Source: Peptococcus niger
GTDB lineage: Bacteria > Bacillota > Peptococcia > Peptococcales > Peptococcaceae
Length of the DNA stretch: 64,000 bases
NCBI RefSeq assembly: GCF_900101835.1
Contig: NZ_FNAF01000003.1
Location: 124,001-188,000 of the forward strand
Direction of reading: 5' to 3'
Each line of letters begins with the position of its first letter. The first letter of the stretch is position 1. The notes below the pieces were generated by a model that saw only the letters and a list, made by a program, of their open reading frames with translations, was not told the origin of the DNA and did not search any database. Of the stretch, positions 17,686 to 26,951 are shown piece after piece. The position numbers were made by a program, and so were the translations under genes.

Positions 17686-19260
17686 ATGGCTTTTTTGAAA
17701 GGCGGGCTGAAACGCCGTTCTTTGGGACAAATTACTGGGTTTTTAATTTTAATGAGTGCGGCCTCTCGGGTTTTAGGCTATGTGCGTGAAATCGTCTTAA
17801 CGACCGTATTTGGGCAAGGGCCGATGACCGATGCCTACAAGGCGGCCTTTCTGATTCCAGATGTCCTCTATTTGATTTTAATTGGCGGTGCCTTCAGCAC
17901 GGCCTTTATCCCGGTTTTGTCCGGCTATTTTACCAAGGGGCAGGAAAAAGACGCCTGGGAAGTGGCCTCAACTATTTTAAATTTTGTGCTCATCTCCGTG
18001 ACGGTGGGCATTGGGCTCTTGTATTTTGCGGCGCCCTGGTTTGTGGTGCATTACATCAGCCCCGGCTATGCGCCGGAGACCCAGGCGCTGACCATTTATC
18101 TGACGCGGATTATGCTGATCCAGAGCTTTTTCATGTGCTTATCGGGGATTGCCCAAGGCATCTGCCACGTCCACCAGCAATTTACCGCGCCGGCGGTTGG
18201 CCCGCTCTTGTACAATATTGCGATTATTGTCATCGGCCTCAAGCTGATGGCCCGCTTCGGCATTACGGCCTTCGCCATTGGCGTTGTGGTTGGGAGCTTT
18301 TTGAATTTTGCTGTCCACATTCCCTATTTGGCCAAGCTGGGCTTTCGCTATTACCCGGTCCTGCACTTGCGCCATCCCGGTGTGAAGGAGTTCTTCCGCC
18401 TGGCCCTGCCCGTCATCTTGGGCTTGTCGGTCATCTACCTGAATACCTTTGTGACCCAATACCTGGGCAGTTGGCTGGCACCGGGAACGGTGACCCTGCT
18501 CAACAACGCCAACCGCCTCATGCAATTGCCCATCGGCGTTTTCGCCATCGCGATTGCAACGGCTTATTTCCCCCGCTTGGCCGAATCGGTGTCGGCGGGA
18601 GAGATCCAAGCCTTTAAAAAACAGTTAACCGCCGGCATCAATCAGATTTTTTTCCTGCTGGTTCCGGCGTCTGTGGGGCTTTGGGCGGTGAGCGAGCCGC
18701 TTATTCGGGCCCTGTATTTGCAAGGCCGTTTTACGGAAGAAAACGTTGTCGTGACGGCGCAAGCCCTGGCCCTTTATGCCCTGGGCATCGTCGGCTACAG
18801 CCAACAGCAAATGCTGAACCGCGGTTTCTATGCAGTGCGCGATACCCGGTCGGCAGTCCTGATGAACGTGGTGGTCATCGGGGTTAACATCGCCCTGTCC
18901 TTTGCCCTGGTCGGGCCGATGAACTTTCGCGGTTTGGCCTTGGCCTATTCGGTGGCCGGCCTTTTGGCCATGGTCCTCCTGTTTTTTGTCCTCAGGTATA
19001 AAATCGGGCCCTTTGGCGGACGCCATATTGCCGCCAGCTTGGCAAAGGTGCTGGTGGCCAGCGCCGTGATGTTGGTGGCTGTCCGTTTGACCCTGATGGG
19101 CCTGGACGGCATGGCAGTGGAGATGAAAAGCGCCCAACTGGTCGAGCTGCTTTTGGCCATTGGCGTGGGCATTGCGACCTTTACCGGCATGGCGCTTATT
19201 CTGCGCATTGATGAAATGGAAGAGGCGGTCGGCATGTTTCGCCGGAAATTACACCTTTAA
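17686..19260 (+). CDS. murJ: Lipid II flippase MurJ
   Basis: A 524-residue MurJ/MviN protein with about 14 membrane helices, which flips lipid II across the membrane for peptidoglycan synthesis. The N-terminal signature SAASRVLGYVREIVLTTVFG and the TDAYKAAFLIPD segment are characteristic. The start is the ATG at 17686 behind GGAAGG, directly after glnN; a longer frame inside glnN has no support. Confidence 0.93.
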   Translation: MAFLKGGLKRRSLGQITGFLILMSAASRVLGYVREIVLTTVFGQGPMTDAYKAAFLIPDVLYLILIGGAFSTAFIPVLSGYFTKGQEKDAWEVASTILNFVLISVTVGIGLLYFAAPWFVVHYISPGYAPETQALTIYLTRIMLIQSFFMCLSGIAQGICHVHQQFTAPAVGPLLYNIAIIVIGLKLMARFGITAFAIGVVVGSFLNFAVHIPYLAKLGFRYYPVLHLRHPGVKEFFRLALPVILGLSVIYLNTFVTQYLGSWLAPGTVTLLNNANRLMQLPIGVFAIAIATAYFPRLAESVSAGEIQAFKKQLTAGINQIFFLLVPASVGLWAVSEPLIRALYLQGRFTEENVVVTAQALALYALGIVGYSQQQMLNRGFYAVRDTRSAVLMNVVVIGVNIALSFALVGPMNFRGLALAYSVAGLLAMVLLFFVLRYKIGPFGGRHIAASLAKVLVASAVMLVAVRLTLMGLDGMAVEMKSAQLVELLLAIGVGIATFTGMALILRIDEMEEAVGMFRRKLHL

Positions 19261-19281
19261 ACCGCTTCAGGAAGGAGTTTT

Positions 19282-21084
19282 ATGCAAAAAAAGATACGTA
19301 ACTTTTGCATAATCGCTCATATTGACCACGGCAAGTCTACCCTTGCGGATCGCTTATTGGAAGCCACGGGAACGGTCAGTGAGCGAGAAATGCAAGCTCA
19401 GTTATTGGATAATATGGAGCTGGAACGTGAACGCGGGATTACCATTAAATTACAAACGGTTCGCCTGAATTACACAGCCAAGGATGGCCAGGAATACGTC
19501 CTGAACCTCATCGATACCCCGGGGCATGTGGACTTTACCTATGAAGTCTCCCGGTCCCTGGCGGCCTGCGAAGGGGCCCTTCTCGTTGTTGATGCGGCCC
19601 AGGGCATAGAAGCCCAAACCCTGGCCAATGTCTACTTGGCGATAGAGCATGACCTGGAGATTATCCCGGTCATCAATAAAATTGACCTGCCCTCTGCCGA
19701 CCCTGAAGCGGTGAAAGAAGAGATTGAAGAGGTCATCGGCCTGGATGCCGAAGATGCGATCTTGTGCTCGGCCAAGACCGGTGAAGGCATCCAAGATATT
19801 CTTGAAGCCGTTGTTGCGCGCATTCCGGCACCGGAAGGTGACCGGGAAGCGCCGGTGCGGGCCTTGATTTTTGACTCCTTTTACGATGCCTACCGCGGAG
19901 CCATCGCTTATGTCTGCGTTAAAGAAGGCACCCTGCACGATCATGACCGGATCTTTATGATGGCCGGCCAGAAAAGTTTCGATGTTACAGAGCTGGGCGT
20001 CCACGTGCCCGGTGAAAAAAAGGTGCGCGCCCTGGCCGCCGGCGAAGTGGGATACGTCGCCGCCAGCATGAAAGAAGTGGCGGATACCCGGGTTGGTGAT
20101 ACCATCACCACCACCGACAGGCCTGCTGAAGCCGCCTTGCCCGGTTATCAAAAGGCCACCCCCATGGTCTACTGTGGCCTCTATCCGGTGGACAACGAAC
20201 AATACCCGGAGCTCAAAGACGCCCTGATTAAACTTTCCCTGAATGACGCCGCCCTTGAGTACGAACCGGAAACCTCCCAAGCCTTGGGCTTTGGTTTCCG
20301 TTGCGGATTTTTAGGCATGTTGCACATGGAAATCATTCAAGAACGCCTGGAGCGGGAATACAATCTGGACCTGATCACCACAGCCCCGTCGGTTATTTAT
20401 CATGTCTACTTAACTGACGGCAGCATGGTCCAAGTGGACAACCCGGCCTTGATGCCGACGCCGCAAAAAATTGACCACATTGAAGAGCCCTTTGCCCGGG
20501 TTCAAGTCATGGTGCCGTCCGATTATGTAGGCCCCGTCATGGAACTGGGCCAGGAACGGCGGGGCCGCTTTAAGGACATGCAATTTACTGGCAAGACCCG
20601 CGCCACCGTGATTTACGACATGCCCCTCGGCGAAATCGTCTTCGACTTCTTTGACCAGCTGAAGACCCGCACACGCGGTTACGCCTCCTTGGAATACGAA
20701 CTGGGCGACTATGAAGCCAGCCATCTGGTCAAGCTAGACGTCCTGGTCAATGGCGAAGTGGTCGATGCCCTCTCCTGCATCGTCCACCGGGATAAGGCCT
20801 ACCACCGTGGCCGGGCCCTAGCCGCCAAGCTGAAGGAACTCTTGCCGCGTCAGCAATTTGAAGTGCCCATCCAGGCCGCCATCGGCAATAAAGTCATCGC
20901 GCGCGAGACGGTTAAAGCCTTGCGGAAAAACGTCCTGGACAAGTGCTACGGCGGTGACATCAGCCGTAAGCGTAAACTTTTGGAAAAGCAAAAAGAAGGG
21001 AAGAAGCGCATGAAGCAAGTGGGCAACGTTGAAATTCCCCAAGAAGCCTTCATGGCCGTCCTCTCCCTAAACGATACAGACTAA
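19282..21084 (+). CDS. lepA: Elongation factor 4 (LepA)
   Basis: Ribosome-associated GTPase that can back-translocate stalled ribosomes. The 600-residue protein is full length. G1 is [16 protein letters not shown]2 lies in RERGITIK, G3 is DTPGHVD, G4 is [10 protein letters not shown]. The C-terminal LepA-specific domain ends with [21 protein letters not shown] and PQEAFMAVL. The ATG follows GGAAGGAG. A terminator lies just after the stop. Confidence 0.98.
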   Translation: MQKKIRNFCIIAHIDHGKSTLADRLLEATGTVSEREMQAQLLDNMELERERGITIKLQTVRLNYTAKDGQEYVLNLIDTPGHVDFTYEVSRSLAACEGALLVVDAAQGIEAQTLANVYLAIEHDLEIIPVINKIDLPSADPEAVKEEIEEVIGLDAEDAILCSAKTGEGIQDILEAVVARIPAPEGDREAPVRALIFDSFYDAYRGAIAYVCVKEGTLHDHDRIFMMAGQKSFDVTELGVHVPGEKKVRALAAGEVGYVAASMKEVADTRVGDTITTTDRPAEAALPGYQKATPMVYCGLYPVDNEQYPELKDALIKLSLNDAALEYEPETSQALGFGFRCGFLGMLHMEIIQERLEREYNLDLITTAPSVIYHVYLTDGSMVQVDNPALMPTPQKIDHIEEPFARVQVMVPSDYVGPVMELGQERRGRFKDMQFTGKTRATVIYDMPLGEIVFDFFDQLKTRTRGYASLEYELGDYEASHLVKLDVLVNGEVVDALSCIVHRDKAYHRGRALAAKLKELLPRQQFEVPIQAAIGNKVIARETVKALRKNVLDKCYGGDISRKRKLLEKQKEGKKRMKQVGNVEIPQEAFMAVLSLNDTD

Positions 21085-21094
21085 GCCCTTTAGC

Positions 21095-21143
21095 AAAAGT
21101 GCCAAATGGTCGGTGTTTTCACCCGCCATTTGGCGCTTTTTTT
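21095..21143 (+). terminator. Terminator after lepA
   Basis: AAAAGTGCCAAATGG (21095-21109) pairs with CCATTTGGCGCTTTT (from 21126), followed by more Ts. Confidence 0.9.
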
Positions 21144-21186
21144 GTGGGATCCCAGGGTGTATACTGAAAAAACTGGAGGTGTTCAT

Positions 21187-21909
21187 ATGTCAATAATAGA
21201 TGCACACGCCCACGTCGGCCAATTCGGCGGCTGGGCAAGCGTTGCCAACGGACCGTCAGACCTGGTGAAAACAATGGATGCGTACGATATTCGCCAAGCC
21301 ATCATCTGCCCCACAGGTTTTGACACCAATGATGAAGCCGCCGCCGCAGCGGCCAAATACCCTGATCGCTTTATTCCGCTCGCCTGGGTCCATCCCATGA
21401 ACGGCGGTGCAGAAGCAGCCCATCATTATATTGAAAAACGCGGCTTTAAAGGCATTAAGCTGCACCCGCTCTTCAACGCCTATTCTGCCGATGACCCGGC
21501 CGTCGATCCTGTGATGGAAGAAGCCCGCCGCCTGGACGTTCCCGTCTTTATCCATTCCGGCCACGTCCCCTTTGCCACCCCCTGGCAAATCGCCCTCTTG
21601 GCTGAACGGCACCCGGACGTGCGGGTTGTCATGATCCACATGGGTCACGGCCACGGCATTTACGTCCAGGCCGCCATCGATATGGCCTGCCGCTATGACA
21701 ACATTTGGCTGGAAATGAGCGGTATGCCCATGCCCAGCAAAATCAAAGAAGCCTACGACCGTGTCGGCAGCGACCGCCTCTTCTTCGGCACTGACCTGCC
21801 CTTCCACGCGCCCCAGGTGGAAATTGACAAAGTCCGCTACAGCGGCCTATCTGAAGCTGCCCAAGAAGACGTCTTCTACAACAACATTAAAAAATTCATG
21901 GGTCTGTAA
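21187..21909 (+). CDS. Amidohydrolase family 2 (TIM-barrel) protein
   Basis: A 240-residue metal-dependent hydrolase or decarboxylase. Metal ligands are visible as DAHAHVG at the N-terminus, GIKLHP near residue 92, FIHSGH near 121, MIHMGHGHG near 150 and the terminal GTDLPFHAP. This is the Amidohydro_2 subgroup, which includes many small decarboxylases and hydrolases; the substrate cannot be told. The start is the ATG at 21187 behind GGAGGTG. Confidence 0.85.
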   Translation: MSIIDAHAHVGQFGGWASVANGPSDLVKTMDAYDIRQAIICPTGFDTNDEAAAAAAKYPDRFIPLAWVHPMNGGAEAAHHYIEKRGFKGIKLHPLFNAYSADDPAVDPVMEEARRLDVPVFIHSGHVPFATPWQIALLAERHPDVRVVMIHMGHGHGIYVQAAIDMACRYDNIWLEMSGMPMPSKIKEAYDRVGSDRLFFGTDLPFHAPQVEIDKVRYSGLSEAAQEDVFYNNIKKFMGL

Positions 21910-21929
21910 GTCCATCGGTTAAGAGAAAA

Positions 21930-21971
21930 GCCCTCTCGGCGCGAGACCAATCGCACCGGGAGGGCTTCTTT
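21930..21971 (+). terminator. Terminator after the amidohydrolase gene
   Basis: GCCCTCTCGG pairs with CCGGGAGGGC across a 20-base loop, then TTCTTTAGTT. Confidence 0.65.
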
Positions 21972-22004
21972 AGTTAAATAGGGATAAAAATAGGCACAAA
22001 AAAA

Positions 22005-22077
22005 TGGACCATCAGGGGGTCGAACCCTGGACAACACGATTAAGAGTCGCGTGCTCTACCAACTGAGCTAATGGTCC
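22005..22077 (-). tRNA. tRNA-Lys (CTT)
   Basis: Minus-strand cloverleaf with acceptor GGACCAT/ATGGTCC, D-arm AGCTCAGTTGGTAGAGC, T-arm GGGTTCGACCCC and anticodon loop CTCTTAA, giving CTT. No CCA is encoded. The spacer from here to the SRP RNA holds no supported gene. Confidence 0.93.
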
Positions 22078-22322
22078 GTTACAAGATGATATTATACGCC
22101 TTTGTGACCGCCCTGTCAATCCATTGCTAAAGCACTGGCGTTAATTTATGGGGAATAGGTGTTGAGAGGGGCGGGATGGGGGCAGCCATACCAGTCCGGA
22201 TACCGGCGTGACGAAAATTTTGCCGGCCACTTATTTGATGGGACGCTGTTTATGTTGGGACAGGGTTTTCTGTACCGGATTGCCTGCTGGCGATTACGAT
22301 TTTTAGCAAGGTAAGAGCAAGC

Positions 22323-22346
22323 AAAAAAGCCGCCCCTGGAGGGCGA
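22323..22346 (-). terminator. Terminator of the SRP RNA
   Basis: On the minus strand a GC-rich stem (CGCCCTCCAGGGGCGGC) is followed by six Us, just past the SRP RNA 3' end. Confidence 0.75.
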
Positions 22347-22356
22347 CTTGTATGTA

Positions 22357-22622
22357 TCCGCACGCCGACCTTTGAGAAACGCTCCCAAGCGGCAAGCCAT
22401 CAGCCGGCTCGAGCCAGGCACTCCGACGGCACATATGTGGACCTGCTTATTGCTGCTTCCTTCCGGACCTGACAAGGTTCACAGGGACATATTGCGTTGG
22501 ACCCAGCTGTCATCACTACTTAATGGCCGCCAGACCTTGAAATTACTTCCCGGGGGACGGCATCAGTCCTGCTATAGCGGATTGCAGGTGACAGGGCACC
22601 GCTAGCGCCCCACCTAGTGCGG
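22357..22622 (-). ncRNA. ffs: Signal recognition particle RNA (large Gram-positive type)
   Basis: About 266 nt on the minus strand. The conserved helix 8 reads GTCAGGTCCGGAAGGAAGCA followed by GCAATAAG. The 5' end CCGCACTAGGTGGGG pairs with the 3' end near GTCGGCGTGCGG, and CCTGCAATCCGCTATAGCAGG matches the Alu-type domain of Bacillus SRP RNA. The large form is typical of Firmicutes. Confidence 0.95.
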
Positions 22623-22629
22623 TTTATTT

Positions 22630-22658
22630 ATTATACAGTGGGACAAGTGTTTTTGCAA
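22630..22658 (-). promoter_or_regulatory. Promoter for the SRP RNA
   Basis: Minus-strand TTGCAA (22658-22653), 17-base spacer, TATAAT (22635-22630), 8 bases before the RNA 5' end. Confidence 0.85.
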
Positions 22659-22737
22659 GCGGCGGCATTTTGTGGAAAAAAACAAAAAATTGCGCTATAA
22701 TGACGGTGATTGTTTTGAACATTTGGGAGTGATAGGA

Positions 22738-23655
22738 ATGGCAATAGAAAAAGTTGGAATTATCGGGATGGGCGCTATGGGCATGTTGCTGGCATCTCAG
22801 ATGGTGGGACGTCTGCAGCCTGAGGCGCTTGATGTTATTGTTGACCGGTCGCGCTTGGACGCCTATCGGGAGGCAACTTTTACAGTTAACGATACGCCTT
22901 TATCGCTTCACTTTGTTACGGAGCCGGCTGAGGGTGAAAAGCTGGATTTGGCCATTTTTGCGGTGAAATATCGGGCTTTGCCAAAAGCTATTGAGCAGAT
23001 GAGGCCTTTTATTGATGCGCACACAACGGTTATTTCTATTTTGAACGGAATTGTCAGTGAGGATGACCTGGCAAAGGCTTTTGGAGATGCCTCGGTTCTC
23101 TATTGTGTGGCCCAGAGCATGGATGCGACCCGCACCGGCCATGACATGCACTACACGCGCGCCGGTCAGCTGGTCTTTGGCGTTCGGACGGAAGGACAGG
23201 AAGAGCGGCTGCAGGAGGTGGCGGATTTTTTCCGCCGCATGGAGATGGCCATTGAGTTGCCGGAAGATGCGCGCCGTCAATTGTGGAATAAGTTTATGTT
23301 CAATGTGGGCCTGAACCAGGTGGTCAGCGTCTACGGCAGCGGATATGGCGTTATCCAGAAACGGGGCGAGGCGCGGACGCAAATGATCCAGGCCATGCGG
23401 GAGGTACTTCCTCTGGCGGAGGCGGAAGGCGTTCATCTGACGGAGGACGATATCCAAAATTGGATGGCCGTTGCCGATGGCTTTTCTCCGGAAGGGAAGC
23501 CGTCTTTATTGCAGGACCTGGATGCAGGCCGGCCGACAGAGATGGAGCTTTTCAGCGGGACGGTTTGTCGGCTGGCAGAAAAGCATAAGGTTGCTGTGCC
23601 GGTGAATGAATGGCTCTACCATATTTTAGAAGCCAAGAATAAAGAGTTGGAATAG
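22738..23655 (+). CDS. panE: 2-dehydropantoate 2-reductase family protein
   Basis: A 305-residue NADP-dependent ketoacid reductase of the ApbA/PanE family. The N-terminal nucleotide-binding loop is GIIGMGAMG; the C-terminal domain has KFMFNVGLNQ and the late EMELFSGTV segment. PanE makes pantoate for coenzyme A, but many paralogues reduce other 2-keto acids, so the substrate is provisional. The start is the ATG at 22738 behind GGGAGTGATAGGA; a TATAAT lies at about 22696. Confidence 0.83.
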   Translation: MAIEKVGIIGMGAMGMLLASQMVGRLQPEALDVIVDRSRLDAYREATFTVNDTPLSLHFVTEPAEGEKLDLAIFAVKYRALPKAIEQMRPFIDAHTTVISILNGIVSEDDLAKAFGDASVLYCVAQSMDATRTGHDMHYTRAGQLVFGVRTEGQEERLQEVADFFRRMEMAIELPEDARRQLWNKFMFNVGLNQVVSVYGSGYGVIQKRGEARTQMIQAMREVLPLAEAEGVHLTEDDIQNWMAVADGFSPEGKPSLLQDLDAGRPTEMELFSGTVCRLAEKHKVAVPVNEWLYHILEAKNKELE

Positions 23656-23727
23656 GTTGCGTTTGTCTGCTGGCGGGAGCGGGTATTTGATAGGTAAGTT
23701 TTAATAATTAAAGTAGGTGGACAAAAA

Positions 23728-24360
23728 ATGACGCAACCGATGATGGAGGGGTTTACCGCGCTCCGCAAGGGAGATCGCCGGTCTGTAGAGAGTTTGTTTG
23801 CATCAGAACGCATGTATTGGTTGACGGCGTCCATTGCCACCGGCTTTGCCCTGGTTGAATTGCAGGAAGGGCCGGACCGGCAGCGCACGCAGCAAACGGA
23901 TGATGAGCTCTTGGAGGCCATCAACAGGTGCTTGCGGAATGGCAAGATTGACGATGATGTCTATGCACACAGCAGAGCCCAAACCCTTTCAAATTTAAAC
24001 GATATTGTGCAGATTTTACAGCGAAATATGATTTTTCAGCCGCGACATGCCATTTGTGTCTGTACGGCCATGGTCAGCTACTGGCTTTTCAGTAAGCTGA
24101 TTGAAATGGAATGGGAACGCTTGCTGGAAGATGAAGCCCGGCGGGAGAATTATCTTTTTTTAGACGGGGTGATTGCCGACCAGGATGAATTGGTCATCAT
24201 TCGCGAAAAAGTCTATCAAATGAAGCCGCTCTACGACGATGAAGTGGTGTATTTGCGCAGCCATTGGCAGGTGGGCGCAGATTTTTTCAGACGCTTGCAA
24301 AATAAATTGATTTTACTGGATCGGGGTCTGATCTCTTTTGTGTCTGCTGCCGGGCGTTAA
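23728..24360 (+). CDS. Protein of unknown function
   Basis: A 210-residue soluble, mostly helical protein starting MTQPMMEGFTALRKGDRR. I see no known domain, signal peptide or membrane helix; one central stretch (HAICVCTAMVSYWLFSKLIE) is hydrophobic. The ATG follows AAGTAGGTGG. It stands alone between panE and a convergent membrane-protein gene, with a terminator after it. Confidence 0.7.
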   Translation: MTQPMMEGFTALRKGDRRSVESLFASERMYWLTASIATGFALVELQEGPDRQRTQQTDDELLEAINRCLRNGKIDDDVYAHSRAQTLSNLNDIVQILQRNMIFQPRHAICVCTAMVSYWLFSKLIEMEWERLLEDEARRENYLFLDGVIADQDELVIIREKVYQMKPLYDDEVVYLRSHWQVGADFFRRLQNKLILLDRGLISFVSAAGR

Positions 24361-24384
24361 AAAAACCGCCCAAAGGCGGCTTTT
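24361..24384 (+). terminator. Terminator between convergent genes
   Basis: AAAACCGCC-caaa-GGCGGCTTTT; usable from both strands. Confidence 0.8.
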
Positions 24385-24403
24385 CATAATTTTTGATATA
24401 CAG

Positions 24404-24760
24404 TTACGCTTTAGGCGGTGTCATGGTGATTTTTTGGGTTAAATCCGGATCCATGTTAAGGGGCGGAATGACCACATCACCCTTGCGGGTTAGTTGCGTT
24501 TTCAGCTGATTGCGCTGAGCGGCTAACTCGCGTTTTTCATTTTCCAGGGCAACGCTTAGGCGCTCCGCATCTCGTGCGCGTTTGCGGTTGGCGTATGTGC
24601 GGTACATAAAATGACCCAAGAGCAGCGCCAAAACGGCCGATAAAGCGGTACTGGACAGCATGTAGTAGACAAAGGGCAGGGTTTCATTGAAGCCCAGGTA
24701 GGCCAAGACTGCTGAACAGACGACGATGATCAGGGATAAAAGAAATAAAAAAATACGCAT
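24404..24760 (-). CDS. LapA-like membrane protein
   Basis: A 118-residue protein with two membrane helices (MRIFLFLLSLIIVVCSAVLAY and VYYMLSSTALSAVLALLLG) and then a charged coiled coil (RARDAERLSVALENEKREL). This is the layout of LapA-domain (DUF1049) proteins, but the match is by architecture only. The start is the ATG at 24760 behind AAGGAG; a longer upstream reading has no ribosome site. It is convergent with the unknown gene before it. Confidence 0.65.
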   Translation of the reverse strand: MRIFLFLLSLIIVVCSAVLAYLGFNETLPFVYYMLSSTALSAVLALLLGHFMYRTYANRKRARDAERLSVALENEKRELAAQRNQLKTQLTRKGDVVIPPLNMDPDLTQKITMTPPKA

Positions 24761-24860
24761 AAAGAATCTCCTTGTTCGTTCATGGATTGATAAGATCCTG
24801 TTCATTATACTAAAAGCTTGCAAGGCTTTCAAATGAAAGCGTGTGAATGGAGGAAAAAAT

Positions 24861-25076
24861 ATGAGCATTCAAAAATTACGTCGTGCCAAAGAGGGAAAAC
24901 GCATTGCCGGTGTTTGTAAAGGATTAGGCGATTTTTTTGATATTGATGCGGCCTATGTGCGTCTGGCCTTTGCCCTCTTGGCCTTCTTGCCACCGGTGCC
25001 CTTCTTCGGTATGGTGATTATTTATGCTGTTTTGGCCGCTGTGATTCCGGAAGATGACGGCTATATTGACGTTTAA
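24861..25076 (+). CDS. PspC domain protein
   Basis: A 71-residue protein: KLRRAKEGKRIAGVCKGLGDFFDIDAAYVRLAFAL is the PspC signature, followed by one membrane helix (FFGMVIIYAVLAAVIP). PspC proteins are linked to envelope stress. The start is the ATG at 24861 behind GGAGG. A second PspC-like gene follows within 50 bases. Confidence 0.85.
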   Translation: MSIQKLRRAKEGKRIAGVCKGLGDFFDIDAAYVRLAFALLAFLPPVPFFGMVIIYAVLAAVIPEDDGYIDV

Positions 25077-25117
25077 AAGGCACGCGCTGACGGCTAGAGG
25101 TGAGGGAGGACGGATCA

Positions 25118-25354
25118 TTGGCTTATTATGATCATGAAAGGGATAAAAAGAGGACTCTATGCAGGGCCAGGGAGGGTCGTAAGTTTTTAGGCGTTTGCCA
25201 GGGCTTGGCCGATTATTTTATGTGGGACGTGACCGTGGTGCGGCTGTGCTTTTTGCTGCCGGTCATTTTACCCGGTGTGACCATGCTGGGCGCGACCGGC
25301 CTCTACCTGCTCTTGGCCTTTATTTTCCCGGCACAGGATGATTATTATGAATAA
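25118..25354 (+). CDS. Second PspC domain protein
   Basis: A 78-residue PspC-like protein: CRAREGRKFLGVCQGLADYF and a C-terminal membrane segment (GATGLYLLLAFIFP). I choose the TTG at 25118, 5-6 bases after GGGAGGA; a GTG at 25100 is possible. It is a diverged tandem paralogue of the gene before it and overlaps the next gene by 8 bases. Confidence 0.75.
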   Translation: MAYYDHERDKKRTLCRAREGRKFLGVCQGLADYFMWDVTVVRLCFLLPVILPGVTMLGATGLYLLLAFIFPAQDDYYE

Positions 25355-25766
25355 TACGGCTGTTGTCATTTTGGGACATGGCAGCCGGCGCAGTGAAGGC
25401 CAGGTAACGGTGACCCAGACGGCGGACCGCTACCGCCAGAACCACCCGGAGTACCGGACGGCCTATGCTTTTATGGAATTTGTTGAGCCGACTTTGCCGC
25501 AGATTACGGCAGAGCTTTATGAGGACGGCATCCGCGTTTTTTATGTGGTGCCGTTGTTCCTTTCCATGGGGACCCACTGTGCCAAGCATATGCCGGAGAT
25601 GATTGCGACCTTGCGGCAAGGCTATCCGGATGCGGAATTTTTACTGGCGCCGCCCTTGGGCGCTGATCCCTTGCTTTGTACCATTGTTGAAAAACGCGTA
25701 CAAAGCCTGGCGTCAGACCGTTCGGAAAGAGGTGAGGAACGGCATGACAGCGATGCAACTTTATGA
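25347..25766 (+). CDS. Sirohydrochlorin chelatase (CbiX/SirB-like)
   Basis: A 139-residue class II chelatase inserting iron or cobalt into sirohydrochlorin. The N-terminal GHGSRRSEG holds the first metal-binding histidine, and MGTHCAKHMPEM near residue 75 holds the second. The single-domain size fits SirB/CbiXS. Making siroheme would serve the sulfite reductase at 8-10 kb; making cobalt-precorrin is the alternative. It overlaps the kinase gene that follows by 23 bases, an unusual coupling of a tetrapyrrole enzyme to a sigma-factor module. Confidence 0.85.
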   Translation: MNNTAVVILGHGSRRSEGQVTVTQTADRYRQNHPEYRTAYAFMEFVEPTLPQITAELYEDGIRVFYVVPLFLSMGTHCAKHMPEMIATLRQGYPDAEFLLAPPLGADPLLCTIVEKRVQSLASDRSERGEERHDSDATL

Positions 25767-26124
25767 TATACAAGATATTTCACCCTGCATTCAGCGGGTT
25801 ATGGCGGCGCCGCAACTTGCCCATGCCTGCCCGGAACGGTTAAATGATTTAAAACTGTGCCTCTATGAGCTCTTGGGCAATGCCCTGCTGCACACCACCG
25901 GAAAGGTCATCTTGACCTGCCGGTTTGAAGCGGATAGCGTCCGTATCAGCGTTCGACAAACAGGCGCTTGGCAGGGCGAAGCAATAGACGGCTGTGCGCA
26001 TTGCCTGGAGGCGGGCCTTACCGATGAAAACGGCAGGGGGCTGTATTTGGTGCGGTGTTTGAGCGATGAATTCCAGTATCTGAAAGGGTCGCAGGACATG
26101 CGCATTCGCATTCAATTGGTTTAA
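25744..26124 (+). CDS. RsbW/SpoIIAB-like ATP-binding protein
   Basis: A 126-residue HATPase-fold protein. The N box reads CLYELLGNALLHT and the G box DENGRGLYLVR, as in anti-sigma serine kinases. It directly precedes a SigB/SigF-type sigma gene (16 bases), so it probably binds and inhibits that sigma factor. No anti-anti-sigma (STAS) gene is present beside it. The start is the ATG at 25744, inside the end of the chelatase gene, behind GAGGAAC. Confidence 0.75.
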   Translation: MTAMQLYDIQDISPCIQRVMAAPQLAHACPERLNDLKLCLYELLGNALLHTTGKVILTCRFEADSVRISVRQTGAWQGEAIDGCAHCLEAGLTDENGRGLYLVRCLSDEFQYLKGSQDMRIRIQLV

Positions 26125-26140
26125 TGTAATGGAGACGGGT

Positions 26141-26893
26141 ATGGCAAACAACAGAAAAGATATAGAAGGTCTGGTGCATGATTATAAGGCGGATCCCGAT
26201 GACCAGAAGCTGGAAGAAATCATCGAAAATATGGAGCCTTTGGTGCGCTACTGGTGTCAGTCACAATGCTATTTGCCTTGGGAAAAAGAAGATATGATGC
26301 AGGTGGCGCGCATTGCTGTTTTAGGGGCGCTGGAGCGGTTTGACCCGGCCAAAGGGGTGCGGTTTAAGACCTTCGCTTACCGCACGGTCAGCGGCAAACT
26401 GATGAATTACTATCGGGATAATACCTGGCGCATTACCATTCCGCGCAAGTATCGGGAGATGAGCACCTATATTACAAAGGCGGAAAATGAGTACTACCAA
26501 AATCACGGTGAAGCGCCATCTACCGGAGAAATTGCCGAAATGATCGGCGTTGAAGAGCAAGAAGTGGCAGATGCCATTGAAGCAAAACGGGCGACGCAAA
26601 CCACCTCCCTGTCCGTCCAGGAGGACGCCGATGGCAATGTGAACACCCTAGCCAATTATTTGGGCGAAAAAGACAGCAACCTGGATACGGTGGAGTTAAA
26701 GCGGGACCTGCAAGAAGCCATGAAGCATCTGGAAATGCAGGAGCGCCAAGTGATTTATTACCGCTACGTGGAAGATTTAACGCAGACCAAAATAGCGGAT
26801 ATTCTGGGCGTGAGCCAAATGCAAGTATCCCGTTTGGAGAAAAATTCTTTAAATAAAATTCGGCGGTTTATGCAAACCGGTGAAAAAGCATAA
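26141..26893 (+). CDS. RNA polymerase sigma factor, SigB/SigF/SigG-like
   Basis: A 250-residue sigma-70 factor lacking region 1. Region 2 contains MVQ-like EKEDMMQVARIAVLGALERFDPAKGVRFKTFAY, region 3 APSTGEIAEMIGVEEQEVADAI, and region 4 the helix-turn-helix LTQTKIADILGVSQMQVSRLEK. The mix matches the general-stress/sporulation group. The start is the ATG at 26141, 6 bases after GGAG; an ATG at 26129 lacks a site. A strong terminator follows. Confidence 0.9.
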   Translation: MANNRKDIEGLVHDYKADPDDQKLEEIIENMEPLVRYWCQSQCYLPWEKEDMMQVARIAVLGALERFDPAKGVRFKTFAYRTVSGKLMNYYRDNTWRITIPRKYREMSTYITKAENEYYQNHGEAPSTGEIAEMIGVEEQEVADAIEAKRATQTTSLSVQEDADGNVNTLANYLGEKDSNLDTVELKRDLQEAMKHLEMQERQVIYYRYVEDLTQTKIADILGVSQMQVSRLEKNSLNKIRRFMQTGEKA

Positions 26894-26896
26894 AGC

Positions 26897-26946
26897 AAGC
26901 GACCCCTAATGATTGGTTTTGATCTGTCCATTAGGGGTCGCTTTTG
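26897..26946 (+). terminator. Terminator between convergent genes
   Basis: AGCGACCCCTAATG (26898-26911) pairs with CATTAGGGGTCGCT (26929-26942), followed by TTT. It can also serve the convergent minus-strand gene. Confidence 0.88.
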
Positions 26947-26951
26947 TGTGT

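Noticed and set aside
19450-20280. Open frame of 276 codons opposite lepA
   Set aside because: Antisense shadow of lepA codon usage without any domain or start signal.
22146-22475. Open frame overlapping the SRP RNA
   Set aside because: The sequence is explained by the SRP RNA and its terminator, and no ribosome site is present.
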